Shown here: positions 11,166 to 21,123 of the stretch, in pieces
How positions within the stretch are numbered: position 1 is the stretch's first letter
How the letters are laid out: every line of letters starts with the position of its first letter
DNA from: Castor canadensis
Lineage: Eukaryota; Chordata; Mammalia; Rodentia; Castoridae
DNA length: 64,000 nt
Assembly: GCF_047511655.1 (NCBI RefSeq)
Contig: NC_133398.1
Coordinates: forward strand, 107,710,332 to 107,774,331
Reading direction: 5' to 3'
Position numbers and translations under genes: made by a program
Notes under the pieces: generated by a model
Told to the model about the DNA's origin: nothing
The model's input: only the letters and a program-made list of their open reading frames with translations
Database searches by the model: none

Positions 11166-11654
11166 GTCAGAATGCAGGTTAAATGTAGCACTTTTGGATA
11201 AAAGAGAGCTTTAGCTCATTATTTTATACAAACTGACACTTTTTTGTATCATATTTAGATAAAGTATAGACACAGAACACAGTTACAAGATAGTCATTTA
11301 AGACACATGAGCAAATATGTAAATGACTCTGATTTAGTAGTACTTAAAGCTTGACGGGTTAACAGAAAACACATGTCCTATAACATTTTTTTTGTAGATG
11401 TTACTCAGAGCAGAATAATATTAAGATAGCCTTATTATTTTATGGACATAGAGAATTAGATTTTAGTTTGACTTGACCTTAAAAATCTTTTAGGCAACTC
11501 TTAGATTATAGTTAACTTTAACTTTATCACACACTGAAGTTTTTATTATACACTTTTAAAACTTACTCAGACCTTCATACAACATACTAAACCCTTTGGT
11601 GGTTTGTCCTTATCCTTCCTATTTGAAACAATCTTTAGGACAAACCCTTCTTTA
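11166..11654. other. AT-rich interior of the provirus, unassigned
   Basis: This lies between the RT remnant and the protease remnant, where the N-terminal half of pol should be. The sequence is AT-rich and no RT motif is recognisable. It may be foreign insertion or heavily decayed sequence. Confidence 0.4.
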
Positions 11655-11781
11655 CAAAATCCTTTCTCAGGGTTGGGGATTTAGCTCAGTGGAAGAGCGC
11701 TTGCCTGGCAAGTGTAAGGCCCTGAGTTTGGTCCCCAGCACCGGAAAAAAAGGAAAAAAAAAAAACCAAAATCCTTTCTCA
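11655..11781 (+). mobile_element. Rodent ID SINE with perfect target duplication
   Basis: The body at 11670-11766 begins gggttggggatttagctcag, has A box and B box of the ID/tRNA-Ala type ('gtccccagcaccgg') and an A tail. It is flanked by a perfect 15-bp duplication caaaatcctttctca at 11655-11669 and 11767-11781. It inserted after the provirus and is less decayed than it. Confidence 0.93.
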
Positions 11782-11899
11782 TCCAAAAAACCATTCCTTT
11801 TTCCTTCAACTTCTCAAAAATACATTCAATACCTCTCTATATCCTTTCCAGTTATTTACTTTGTAATTTGTATTTTAAAATTAACTTTCGTAAGAATTT

Positions 11900-12098
11900 T
11901 AATTTGAATAACACTGCCTTTTCTTTTTTGGCTGATGGAGGCGACCGTCTACCCCCACCACGGAGATCTGTGAAGGATAAAGCTTACCTGAGAAGTCAGG
12001 TAGCACCAAGTAGGTGATTGAGGCCCACCTGCTACTTGGATGGCTACCCTGGGCTCCTCTGAGGTGATCTTGAAGGAGGCCAAGGTTCCAGGCCTGCA
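11900..12098 (-). pseudogene. Retroviral protease remnant
   Basis: The minus frame contains LVLPDFSGKLYPSQISVVGVDG, which resembles the middle of a gammaretroviral protease after its active site. The D-T/S-G active-site triplet that should precede it is not visible in any frame here. It directly follows the gag zinc-knuckle region, the expected gag-pro order. Confidence 0.55.
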
Positions 12099-13168
12099 TC
12101 AGTCTTCTGCCGCCAGGCCCAAGAGGTCTGTGAGGCCTTCACTCTGTTGAGAGTGGGAATGGGAGACTGATCTACCTTGCAGAGACAAAGAGGGGCAGTC
12201 GTCCTTCCAGTGTCCATTCTGGCCACATCGTGGACAGGGTCCTGGCAGCAGGGGAGGTGAAGGGCAGTGTTTTGCCCAGTGTCTTGTCTGGTTGAACTTG
12301 AAGCAGGCCCTGGAGGCCTGTGTTGTTGTCCCGCCCGTCTCAAAGTTGGGGGAGGTGGCCTCAGGGCAGCCATCAAGAGCTGGGCCTTTCACTGGTTTTA
12401 AGCCTCATCTCAGTTATTATTTTAAATGCCATTTTCACAAGATCTCCCTGGGGGGTTTGAGGGCCACCCTCTGCCTGTTTAAGTTTTCTTTGAATATTAG
12501 GGAAGGATTGGGAAATAAAATGAGAGTTGAGAATAATTGGGTTAGGTATTTAAATTCTTTAATATAGGAGACTGAGTCATTAGAGAAGGAGCCAAGCCTC
12601 TTTTTAATTTGGGAGAGTTCAGTCATGGAAAAAGGCACATGGGCTCTGATAATGTCATCAACTCCTGCCACCTCCCAGAGTGGTACAGGTGGGCTGAGTG
12701 TGCTTGGAAGGAGGTGTGGGAGTGGGTATGGGACGCAGGTGGGGAGGAGAAGGTTGAGGGTGTAGCAGGGGCTGAGGGTAAGGCTGGCAATGTTGGTTCC
12801 TGAGGAGCTGATGGCTCAGGGTCAATAGAGACTACTGTAGAAGGAGAATAGGGTGGCTGCTATTTGGGAGAGCCAGCAGGGGTGGAAGAAGGGGGGTCTG
12901 AGTCACGGGAGGATAAGGTGGGAGAAGAGATTGATGTAGAGGACTGGCAAGAGGAGTTGGGAGGTAGGCAGACAGAGCCCATGAGGTCACAAGTATGAGA
13001 GTCCAATGGGAGGGAGAGACACAGACTTTGAGAGGGGTTTGTTGTTGGCAAGGAGGATTTGAACAGCATTACAAGATTGGAGCAGGGAGGGTTGAGAGCA
13101 GAGAGAAAGGAAAGCTTGGACAAATGGAATTTCAAATCATTTGCCATTGTGATGGCAGAAATTGTCAA
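12099..13168 (-). pseudogene. Retroviral gag remnant (matrix, proline-rich, capsid, nucleocapsid)
   Basis: Reading on the minus strand from about 13168, a matrix-like start leads into a proline/serine-rich stretch (to about 12700). A capsid segment follows (12435-12671) that includes AHVPFSMTELSQIKKRL, a hallmark of gammaretroviral p30. The nucleocapsid (12195-12305) has two zinc knuckles: the second is intact (C-x2-C-x4-H-x4-C), while in the first the second cysteine is phenylalanine. Several stops and frameshifts separate the pieces, so no gag polyprotein can be made. Two knuckles rather than one is characteristic of ERV-H/F-type relatives more than of murine leukaemia viruses. Confidence 0.88.
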
Positions 13169-13370
13169 GATCTAGAAGAGCATGAAAATCAGAAGTACCG
13201 TTTTCAGGCCATTATGAATGATTATCTAGCTTGTACAGAGGCCAAACGGTATTGCAATAATTAATCAGTCACTTAGGTTGTATATCATCTTGGAGACCAA
13301 GGGGGAGGGTGCGGAGAAGGCATCCCAGTGGACGCGTCTAATGTAGAGTAGGAGTTCTCCATAACTTAGA

Positions 13371-13436
<66 letters not shown>

Positions 13437-13462
13437 GAGAGGGAGAGCGAGAGAGAGAGCAA
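13371..13462. repeat. (GA)n microsatellite inside the provirus leader
   Basis: About 90 bp of near-perfect ga repeat with a short gaca interruption, between the PBS and gag. A shorter gaga tract lies at 13632-13664. Long open frames here are simple-repeat artefacts. Confidence 0.95.
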
Positions 13463-13776
13463 GGCAGGTGCCTTGGTGAGTTTACTCTTCAGGCCAATAT
13501 AGATCTAGGTCAAGATCTAGCCTCCCTTATGTGACTCAGGCAAGGAGAGCAGAATCGTCCGGTTGCCGTTTGGTTATAGTAAGCTGGAGGGGCTGTTGAG
13601 CTCTCATCCTAGGCAGAGGTAAGGAAAACAGAGAGGGAGAGCAAGAGAGAGAGAGAAAGAGAGTGTGAGTGTCACCTGAACGGGTTCCCAAGAGCGGGCA
13701 TCCCCAGCCTGGGTTGCTGTCCAATGGAAAATGTCCCAACTGGTTAGCCAGGCGTCCCTGTGCTAAGTGGTGGGTA

Positions 13777-13813
13777 CCAGGTATGCTTCTCGGGCGGAGA
13801 GAAGCATACCTGG
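13777..13813. other. Perfect 15-bp hairpin in the retroviral 5' leader
   Basis: 13777-13791 (ccaggtatgcttctc) and 13799-13813 (gagaagcatacctgg) are exact inverted repeats separated by seven bases. It sits between PBS and gag, where retroviral RNAs carry dimerisation and packaging stem-loops. Function is inference. Confidence 0.85.
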
Positions 13814-13949
13814 AGTAGTGGACTTCTGGACCAGGCAGAGCAGGTAGCCCCGGCAGGAGGGTGACACCAAGTCTGAGGAGTAGGTCAGGTGGAGGGCAGG
13901 ACACAAAGGCCAAGGGAGCAGCCCCAGGCCGGAGTGTCCTGATAACCTC

Positions 13950-13967
13950 TCCCAGGTTTCGGCACCA
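13950..13967 (-). promoter_or_regulatory. Primer-binding site, tRNA-Phe type
   Basis: The minus strand reads tggtgccgaaacctggga, complementary to the 3' end of tRNA-Phe in 17 of 18 positions. It lies two bases inside the LTR's CA end, the normal place for a retroviral PBS. Confidence 0.9.
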
Positions 13968-13969
13968 GA

Positions 13970-14332
13970 TGTAAGGTACGGCCGAATTAAGACCATGCCA
14001 CATGTGGAAAATAAAGATTTATTAGAAATCCAGACTGCGGGCTGCCCCCTGAGATCAGGGAGCAGCGACTTGGGTGAATTGGGTAGTGAGCTTTATAGGA
14101 GGGGCCAAGCCATGGGGAGGGAGAAAGTCTCTGGTCTCTGATTATCTGTGATCACCAGATGGAACAGGTCGACATGCCTGGCTAGTTGAGTAACTGGAAG
14201 TTCCTGAGTTGTTTTGCAAGAGAAACAATCAGGCAGGGAGAAACAAGCAGTCATAAATCAGGGGGTCTGGTTTTAAGGTATAGCCTCGGGTCCTTCCACC
14301 CCCCCCCCCAAGAATGTGTTAGGGACCTAACA
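13970..14332 (-). repeat. 5' LTR of the provirus
   Basis: TG...CA ends on the minus strand, the TATAAAG complement at 14091-14097 and the AATAAA complement at 14018-14023. It is followed by the target duplication cttgc at 14333-14337. A poly-C run near 14299-14309 differs from the other LTR. Confidence 0.9.
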
Positions 14333-15405
14333 CTTGCTAGTTGCTCTAGGTAGGAATTTTAGCATCATGGTGAATAGAAGTGGTAAGAGGAGACACCCTT
14401 CTCCTGATCCTAAAGGCACAGTTTTTAGTCTTTTGCCACTGTGGATGATGTAATTTGTTGACTTTTCATGTAGAGCCTTTATTTATTTATTTTTTTCCTT
14501 TCTCCTTTTATTTTATCATTTTTACATTTGCTTACATGTGTATACATTGCTTGTGACACCTCCCTTCCCCCACCCCCAACCCCCAACCCCCTGCATCCAG
14601 GCAGAACCTGTTCCACATGTAGGGCCTTTATTATGCTGAGTTTTTCCCCACATCTTATCCTGGTAGAGTGTGTTCATTATGACATCGTCATCTAGCTTTG
14701 GTATCAGAATAATGCTGACCTGAAGGAATGAATTTGGACTTCCCTTCTGTTCTAGTTTTTGGAAAAGTTTGAAGAAATTGACGTGAAGTTTTCTCAAAAT
14801 GTTTGGTGGAATTCTCCAGTAAAGTCTTCTGGACCTGTGATTTTCTTTGTTGGGAGGTTTTTGAATACTGCTTTAGCCTCCTTCCTAGTTACAAACCTGT
14901 ACAAATTTTTCACTTCATGATTCAGTAGTGTAGTTTGTGTGTTTAAGAAATTTATCAATTTCTTTTAGCTTATGTATTTTTGATCTCACAATTACTCATA
15001 TTCTTTCGTAGTCCTATTTATTCCTGTGGTATTGTAATATCACCTCTTTCACTTGTGATTTTAGTATTTGAGACCTCTCTCCCCCTCTGTCTCCCATTCT
15101 CCCTCCCTCAGTCCCTCTCCTCCTCTCTGTCTCTCTTTGCCTCATCTTCCTTGTCTCTCTCTTTCTTTGCATCTTTGTGTGTTTCTCTCATTAATCTATG
15201 TGTGAGTTTGTCAAAAACCAACTCTTAGGGTTTACCCCTGCCTATTATTCTTATTCTTATTCTTATTCTTGATTTCATTTGTGTCTGCTCTAGTCTTTCC
15301 TCCCTTCTTAGTTTGCCACCATTCTCTTTCTAGTTAGTCAAGGTATAAAGTGAGGGTTTTGATTCCAAATCTTTCTTCTCATGTTTTAATAGCATCCATA
15401 TACTG
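14333..15405 (-). mobile_element. LINE-1 antisense copy, right part
   Basis: It continues the LINE-1 split by the provirus ('ctagttgctctaggtaggaa', 'gtggtaagaggagacaccct' in the RT region), with a short tail insertion at 14484-14615. Farther right, phrases such as 'ggaattctccagtaaagtct' and 'ccaactcttagggttta' are ORF2 antisense. Confidence 0.75.
14484..14615 (-). mobile_element. Short LINE-1 3'-tail insertion with target duplication
   Basis: In reverse, the G-rich/C-rich tail and A-rich end shared with 30310 and 44207. It is flanked by catgtagagcctttatt (14467-14483) and catgtagggcctttatt (14616-14632), a 17-bp duplication with one difference. Confidence 0.8.
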
Positions 15406-15417
15406 AATCAGAAACTT

Positions 15418-15494
15418 GGTTTTTTAAATTTTATTTTATCATTTTTACATTTACTTACATTTGAATACATTATTTGGGCCACCCCCACCTCTCC
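15418..15494 (-). mobile_element. 77-bp LINE-1 3'-tail insertion with perfect duplication
   Basis: The reverse A-rich end and 'ttacatttgaatacattatt' tail are flanked by a perfect 12-bp duplication aatcagaaactt at 15406-15417 and 15495-15506. Confidence 0.8.
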
Positions 15495-15540
15495 AATCAG
15501 AAACTTATAATGATACCATTTCCCATAAGATATAACCTCT

Positions 15541-15752
15541 TGCTGGGTACCAGTGACTCAGGCCTGTAATCCTAGCTACTTGGGAAGCTGAGGTCAAGAA
15601 GATTATGGTTTGAGACCTGGCTGGGCAAATAATGTGCAAGACTCCATGTCTAAAATAACCAGAGCAAAATGGACTGGAGGTCCGACTCAAGTGGTAGAGC
15701 GCCTACTTGGCAAGTGTGAAATCCTGAGTTTAAACCCCAGATACACAAAAAG
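15541..15752 (+). repeat. Dimeric SINE (B1-like + tRNA head)
   Basis: B1-like 'ggcctgtaatcctagctact' is followed by a tRNA head 'ctcaagtggtagagcgcc', a B box 'gagtttaaaccccagata' and an A tail. Confidence 0.85.
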
Positions 15753-15945
15753 GTATAGATGTTACCTCTTAATAGATATTTAAGTACACAGTGCCATATT
15801 TTGATCTGTGTGCATTATTCTGTCCATTAGATATCTAGGACTGATTCATATTGCATAATAAAACTGTACCATTTGACGAAGACCTCCTCAATTCTCCATA
15901 CATCATGCCCATAGTAACCACCATTTTATCTTATGATAGAATATA

Positions 15946-16034
15946 ATTTTTTTTGTTTTATTATTCATATGTGCATACACGGCTTGGGTCATTTCTCCCC
16001 CCTGCCCCCACCCCCTCCCTTACCACCCATCCCG
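15946..16034 (-). mobile_element. LINE-1 3'-tail fragment
   Basis: 'ttattcatatgtgcatacac' followed by the C-rich block 'cccctgcccccaccccctcc' is the reverse of the tail seen at 44207-44409. Confidence 0.8.
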
Positions 16035-16077
16035 CTATTTGAGTACTTAAAGTTACTGATATAAATGTTGTCTTTTA

Positions 16078-16350
16078 TTCCATTTGTGCTGCTACAACAA
16101 AGAAACCTGACAGTGAGTTCTTTATAGAGGACAGAAATCTCACAGTTCTAGAGGATGGGAAGTCCAAGATCAAGGTGTTGTTATCTGTTATCTGTTCAGG
16201 ATCTTCCTGTTACATCCTTATGTGGTGGAAGGTAGGAAGACCAGAAGAGATTAAAGCCTTTTTTTTTTTTTTTAATCAGGGGCCTAATCCTAATGATATA
16301 GTAATTAAGTTTCAGTATATGAAATTTGGGGAACACACACATTAAGACAG
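16078..16350 (+). repeat. Old mammalian interspersed repeat, family unresolved
   Basis: 'ctcacagttctagaggatgg', 'gaagtccaagatcaaggtg' and the 3' phrase 'tatatgaaatttggggaaca' are familiar from an abundant eutherian repeat also present at 46885-47265. I do not name the family. Confidence 0.6.
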
Positions 16351-16369
16351 TAGCATGTGGGTTCATGTA

Positions 16370-16500
16370 GTACTTATGTCATATCTTGCTTATTTCACTT
16401 AGCATAATGTACTCCAGGTACATGCCTGTTGTCACAAGTGGTGGGATTTCCTTTATAGGGTTGTTACATGTATAGACAACATTTTCTTCCTCTCTTCATT
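16370..16500 (-). mobile_element. Old LINE-1 3' fragment, antisense
   Basis: 'ttgcttatttcacttagcat' and following bases match the antisense of the 3' end of ancient LINE-1 subfamilies. Confidence 0.65.
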
Positions 16501-16534
16501 ATTATTATTGTTCTACAAAACAGAAGGGTTTTTT

Positions 16535-16730
16535 TTTTTTTTGGTGTGACTAGTGTTTGAATTCAAGGCTTTGCACTTGCAAAGCAGGCCCTTTGCTGCT
16601 TCAGACATGCCTCCAGTCCATTTTGCTCTGGTTATTTTGGAAATGGGGTCTCAAGAACTATTTGCCCAGGCTGGCCTTGAACTGCAATCCTTCCGATCTC
16701 AGCCTGGTGTGAACCACCAGCTCCTAGCTA
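16535..16730 (-). repeat. Dimeric SINE (tRNA head + B1-like)
   Basis: Reverse tRNA head, then the reverse B1-like unit ('ttgcccaggctggccttgaa'). Confidence 0.8.
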
Positions 16731-16887
16731 AAATAGAAAGTATTTTTAACATTTTTTTGTTATCATCATCACCATTATTACTATTAGTTAATAAATAATT
16801 ATTTAATTCAAGTTTGTAGATGTTGGCTACTATTTATTTATTTACTATTTTATGAAAAAGCTTTTTTATTCCAATTCAAAATGATTA

Positions 16888-17080
16888 GCCCGACACTGGT
16901 GGCTCACACCTGTAATCCTAGCTACTCAGGAGGCAGAGATCAGGAGGATCTAGGTTTGAAGCCAGCCTGGGCAAACAATTTGTGGCCCCTATCTCAAAAA
17001 TACCTAACACACACAAAAAAATGGGCTGGTGAGTGGCTCAAGGTGTAGGCCCTGAGTTCAAGCCCCAGTACCCCCCCCCC
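16888..17080 (+). repeat. Dimeric SINE (B1-like + truncated tRNA head)
   Basis: 'ggtggctcacacctgtaatc' opens a B1-like unit. The tRNA half lacks part of the region between A and B boxes. Confidence 0.85.
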
Positions 17081-17155
17081 ACAAAATGATTGATCAATTT
17101 CATTAATCATTAGGCTGCTCAATATTCCCTATTTTGGGGTCATTTCTTTCTTCTT

Positions 17156-17238
17156 TTTTGGTGGTACTGAAGCTTGAATTCAGGGCTTAACACTTGCTAG
17201 GCAGCACTCTACAGCTGGAGTCAAGCCTCCAGTCTTTA
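17156..17238 (-). repeat. tRNA-derived SINE monomer
   Basis: Complement of the tRNA head ('cttgctaggcagcactctac'). Confidence 0.75.
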
Positions 17239-17555
17239 ATTTTTGTTCATTTCCATCACACTCAAGTTTTAGTAAATCTGTCCTGTGTTCCCAGCATCAC
17301 AGCACCCATGGCCCTAGGACATGGCCGTTCCAGGAAAGAGAAATGATCTAATCCTACCTATTCTTAATTTCATCTAACAAGTTTAAATTTTCTTCTTACA
17401 AAGAATCAAACAAAGGTTTCATACTTCTGTTGATTTGGAAGCAAGAACAGGCTCCCACAATAATAGTCTGTTCATCATATAGTATAACTGCTAAGGGAAA
17501 AATAGGAAAATCCATTATTTCTTATTAGAACACTATTTTTCTTGAGGTTTTTTTT

Positions 17556-17679
17556 CAGACCCTGAGTTTCTTTTAAATCTACAGTGACCCAATGACAAGA
17601 TCCACACTTACTGGAACTGTTTTTCTTGTTTGAGTTTTCTTTCAGATCCTGAATTCCTTCTAAATCTATCATGGCCCAA
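17556..17679. repeat. Diverged 87-bp tandem duplication
   Basis: 'cagaccctgagtttctttta' at 17556 and 'cagatcctgaattccttcta' at 17643 begin two similar ~37-bp blocks 87 bp apart, with similar 'ttttcttg' sequences before them. The minus-strand frame over it (17475-17672) repeats 'Q/GLK-N-KKN' but has no known domain. Confidence 0.5.
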
Positions 17680-18040
17680 GCACAGGATTGGAAACATTAC
17701 ATCTGAGGCCATTCTCTGATGAGAATTTTTCAGATTTTCCCCAGTTCTGACTGGGGAAAGTTACCTGAGTCCCAGCCTATTTAGCTTAACACATTACCTA
17801 TCACCTAGAAAAATAAATCAGCATCCAAGTATCCATCTTGGGTCAAAGGAAAAGAGTTATTTATGCTCCTATTAAAAAATGGAACTATATAATGTAAAAT
17901 GCCAAAAAGTCAGATGATACTACATAACATGTTTTTGCTTTTTTTTCTTAGGAGAATGGACTTAAATGGAAAGTTGTCTCATTTTTCTCCTCTATTCCTC
18001 TTTGTCCAAAGTTGAAGGCAAATTATATTATAGGGTCCAT

Positions 18041-18076
18041 TACTACTACTACTACTACTATTACTACTACTACTTC
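18041..18076. repeat. (TAC)n microsatellite
   Basis: About eleven copies of the trinucleotide with one imperfection. Confidence 0.95.
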
Positions 18077-18085
18077 TCCTCCTCC

Positions 18086-18279
18086 TTTTTTTTTTGCAGT
18101 ACTGGGGTTTGAACTCAGGTCTTTGAGCTTGCCACGCAGGTGCTCTACCCTTTGAGTTACTCCATCAGCCTTTTTTTCTGTTAGGTATTTTCGAGATAGA
18201 GTTTTGGAATTATTTGCCGGGATTGGTGGCTTCTGCATGCTAGACAAGTGCTCTCCCACTGAGCTACACCCCTGGCTCC
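18086..18279 (-). repeat. Composite SINE (tRNA head with partial second unit and ID end)
   Basis: A reverse tRNA head at 18086-18172, a shortened B1-like part, and then 'gtgctctcccactgagctac', the reverse of another ID-type head. Confidence 0.7.
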
Positions 18280-18322
18280 TGTCTTTTACTTTTGATGATT
18301 TCACAGGCTACAGAACTCTATG

Positions 18323-18353
18323 TTGGGTGTGTGTGTGTGTGTGTGTGTGTGTT
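18323..18353. repeat. (GT)n microsatellite
   Basis: About 13 copies of gt. Confidence 0.95.
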
Positions 18354-18399
18354 TCCTTTGAACACTTAGGTATTTCATTTTACTGTCTTCTTGGTTGAA

Positions 18400-20490
18400 G
18401 CTTTTAGACTGTAAATGTCACAAATATTCTGTTTATGTTTTTCTCCCTTGGGTGACACAGGATGGTTAGAGTAGGCTAGAATTGAGTATTTCCTTTCTCC
18501 CATGTACGCTAGAGCTGGCTGGAGTTGGGTTCTTCTTTTACTATGGTCATTTAGGCTCTGGTAATACTTCCACAGATCAGTAGTTTCTCCTGGGGGCAGG
18601 CCTTGTTAAGGACTGAGTGCTGTGGCATATTTCAAAATGGTCTCCCACAGGGAGATGCAGGAGGGAGGTTTTCTCCAGTAGTTACTTTAGAAGCCTGATT
18701 GAACTCCTGGAAGGAAACTTTACAATGTTGTAGGGTTGGATCCCCTTGGAACTTTTACTTTTAAGAGTGTCTATACTGAGTCTCCAGGATTTCATCAATT
18801 ACAGTTCAGTTATGACTGGTTCCATGACCATTTTCACTAGTGAGTCTCTGTTCCTGTAAGCCATAATGGCTTGTGTTGGACTGTCTGCCTCTCTAATTTT
18901 AGAGGCAGCAGTTTGTCCCGTGTCCTCTCCACTTTCACATGCTAGAAAAATTTTTTTCAGTCTCTTTACCTTTGTATTTGTCATGGTGGAGTTATTTCTC
19001 TCAAGTTCACTCAGAAATAAAAACTTAAAATGTATTTCTAAAAGTACCTTCTCCATGTCTATTTATATAATGAGAGGATGTTTTTCCATGGAATCATGAA
19101 TGTGGAGAATTATATTAGTAGACTTCTTAATATTGAGCTTTTCTTTATGGAATATACTTAGAATGTGTGTCTTCATCATCACAGTCGGTTTCTCTTTCTT
19201 TAAGTGTGTTTATTTTACTTGTTCACTTTTTTCCCATTAGTCTCTTAGAGTCACTCACTATGATAGCTTCAGGAACCATTAAAATTGTGACTCTTTCTTA
19301 ATCTCCAGCTGACATCTCTCCTCTGAATTCCAGAGTGTTGGAGTTGGATATCCCACATATGAGCACTTAGCCTTTTCCAGTCTGATGTGTCCAAATCTGT
19401 GTCATTACTGTCCCATCATATTCTTCCACCGTCCAGATTTCACACCACAGCCCCTTCCTAAGTAGCTGCAATCATATAGCTTACCCTATGCCCTCTGCTC
19501 AGCAAGCAAATACCATATTCTGTTCTTGTTCTTAATTTTTATTGCTGTTTTTTAGAATTACTTCTCTGGTATATATTTTTACTGCTCTTTGACCTTTTAA
19601 AGGGGAGAGTCTATCACACTGTTTTCTTCCCCCTATGACTGTTGGTTAAGCCCATTTCTATTTTCCTTCTAGAGTTGTCTGTTAAATGAAAATGTGGTCA
19701 TGTAACTTACATGTTCTTATAGGAAGTCATAATTTACAGAAAATGTTTAGAAGTGACAGTGTTCACCCTGTGGCACACACAAATAATCTGTTGGCACATT
19801 GGAAGGACATTTGTGGATGTGTGTTTATTTGTTTTTAATGTATAAATGATTAAATATCATAGACACATACTTTGTTTTTGTTTGGAATCAGGTCAAATAT
19901 TTAAATACAGACTCACTGGAAAGTGAGTTCCTTCAATATTTTAATTTCTTGTACAGCCCAGTATCCTTCTTCTGGACAGGGTGATTGTGTAATGTGTTGT
20001 CTTTGTGGCTTTGCAGCTAGACTATTGTCTAACACATGGTTCAGATGAAATAACTAAACATCTTTGGTGTGTCAGTTAAATGCAACCTCATAGAACTATG
20101 TTTTCTCCTTTATCATCCCCATCTCTGTTGACCTTATGTATATTGGTTTGCCTAACACATGGTAACAGATGTGTATTTATACTTATGTCTTCATCTCAGA
20201 TAATAAGATCCTTGCAGTAACAGAATTTTATTACAGTTCATTTTCCTACCAATAAAATGGTTCTAAATGTATAAAATAAATAATTGTAATAGAATTTATA
20301 AAAATAAACTATTTCTATGTCATGGTGCTTCTGTGATGTTTTCCTTCTCCTACCATTTAGAGTTGAACACAAGCTCTATCTTATGTAAAATACATATAAG
20401 ATGCAGAAGGGTAAACTCCCATATTCTTGTTCTGGTGACCCAGGGGTTAATGAGTTGAGAAATATGCCATTCCAGGGGTTGATCTCATTT
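18400..20490. other. Non-coding, presumed intron or upstream flank of the ZNF pseudogene
   Basis: No domain or clear repeat recognised. Frames at 18799-19099 on both strands show no family signature. Confidence 0.4.
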
Positions 20491-20493
20491 TAG

Positions 20494-20603
20494 GACCTGA
20501 GTATGGACTTCACCTGGGACAAGTGGCAGGACCTGTATAATGCTTAGAGGACCCTGTACAGGGATGTCCTCTGAGAGCTCTACAGCAGCCTGATAGTCAT
20601 TAG
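20494..20603 (+). pseudogene. KRAB-A box exon, disrupted
   Basis: The KRAB-A box recruits TRIM28/KAP1 to silence chromatin. Here, after a polypyrimidine-AG acceptor (20491-20493), the translation reads MDFTWDKWQDLYNA, then a stop, RTLYRDVL, a second stop and ELYSSL. This is the classic A-box order with the two stops where Q/E and M-type residues occur in functional genes. The 5' part is shorter than the usual 127-bp exon, suggesting a deletion of about 17 bp. A good donor (gtaagc) follows at 20604. The recruitment domain cannot be made. Confidence 0.88.
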
Positions 20604-20812
20604 GTAAGCAGTAACTCCCAGGAGCAGCAATTTCTTTCTCTGCTTTTGTAAATATAGGAACTATGGATAAAGTTTAATGTTATTTAAGTGTTTTTCATCC
20701 CAGTCTCCACTGACCTTGGGTATATTAGTTCACTTCACATGTTAGATGTGAGAGTAGGTGTGGGAATCCTGTCCATGAAGAATGTGTCATGCCTTCTGAT
20801 GAAATGTTCTCC

Positions 20813-20925
20813 TGTCTGGAAGTGAGGAGGTGGGAAAGGGGGCAGGGGAGGCAGAGAGATGGTCCAAACAATGCATGCACATATGAATAAATGAATAAAT
20901 AAACCAATAAATAAAAAAAAGAAAG
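20813..20925 (+). mobile_element. Short LINE-1 3'-tail insertion in the KRAB intron
   Basis: The G-rich block 'gggaaagggggcaggggagg', 'gcatgcacatatgaataaat' and an A-rich end match the tail at 44207-44409. The flanks 'aaatgttctcc' and 'aaaggttctcc' look like an imperfect target duplication. Confidence 0.75.
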
Positions 20926-21030
20926 GTTCTCCCAGCCCCTTCATTGCACAGTTGCTGAAGCCAAGCTGTTTTTCATCAAAGAACCTGAAGTAGCAGTTTT
21001 GCAAAATACTACATTATTTTCCATTTACAG

Positions 21031-21123
21031 GACACTGCATTCCCAGACCTGAGGTGATCTTCAGGCTGCAGCAAGGAGCAGAGCCATGAACTGTAGAAGA
21101 ACCCCTGTGCCAGCCCCAGCCAG
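21031..21123 (+). pseudogene. KRAB-B box exon, disrupted
   Basis: Acceptor tttacag precedes 21031 and donor gttagt follows 21123. The frame reads I-x-RPEVIFRLQQGAEP and then a stop where a tryptophan normally follows in KRAB-B. Its size (93 bp) and distance of about 430 bp from the A-box exon are normal for the family. Confidence 0.8.

Larger units (their letters stand above)
9083..14332 (-). mobile_element. Class I endogenous retrovirus (gammaretrovirus-like, tRNA-Phe type), defective
   Basis: This is an old provirus on the minus strand. It has two similar LTRs of about 362 bp and a 5-bp target duplication cttgc at 9078-9082 and 14333-14337. The primer-binding site matches tRNA-Phe, and the remnants run in the order leader, gag, protease, reverse transcriptase, integrase end, env. 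It sits inside an antisense LINE-1 whose sequence is continuous once the provirus is removed. By eye the LTRs differ at about 6-7% of sites. The interior is shortened (about 4.5 kb between LTRs) by deletions in pol and env and bears many stops, so it cannot encode working proteins. The PBS and gag type suggest the ERV-F/H group; the family name needs a library search. Confidence 0.92.

Noticed and set aside
13265-13462. Serine/leucine-rich frame over 13.3-13.46 kb (and similar ones at 31.0-31.4 and 53.2-53.5 kb)
   Set aside because: Direct translation of GA/CT simple repeats.
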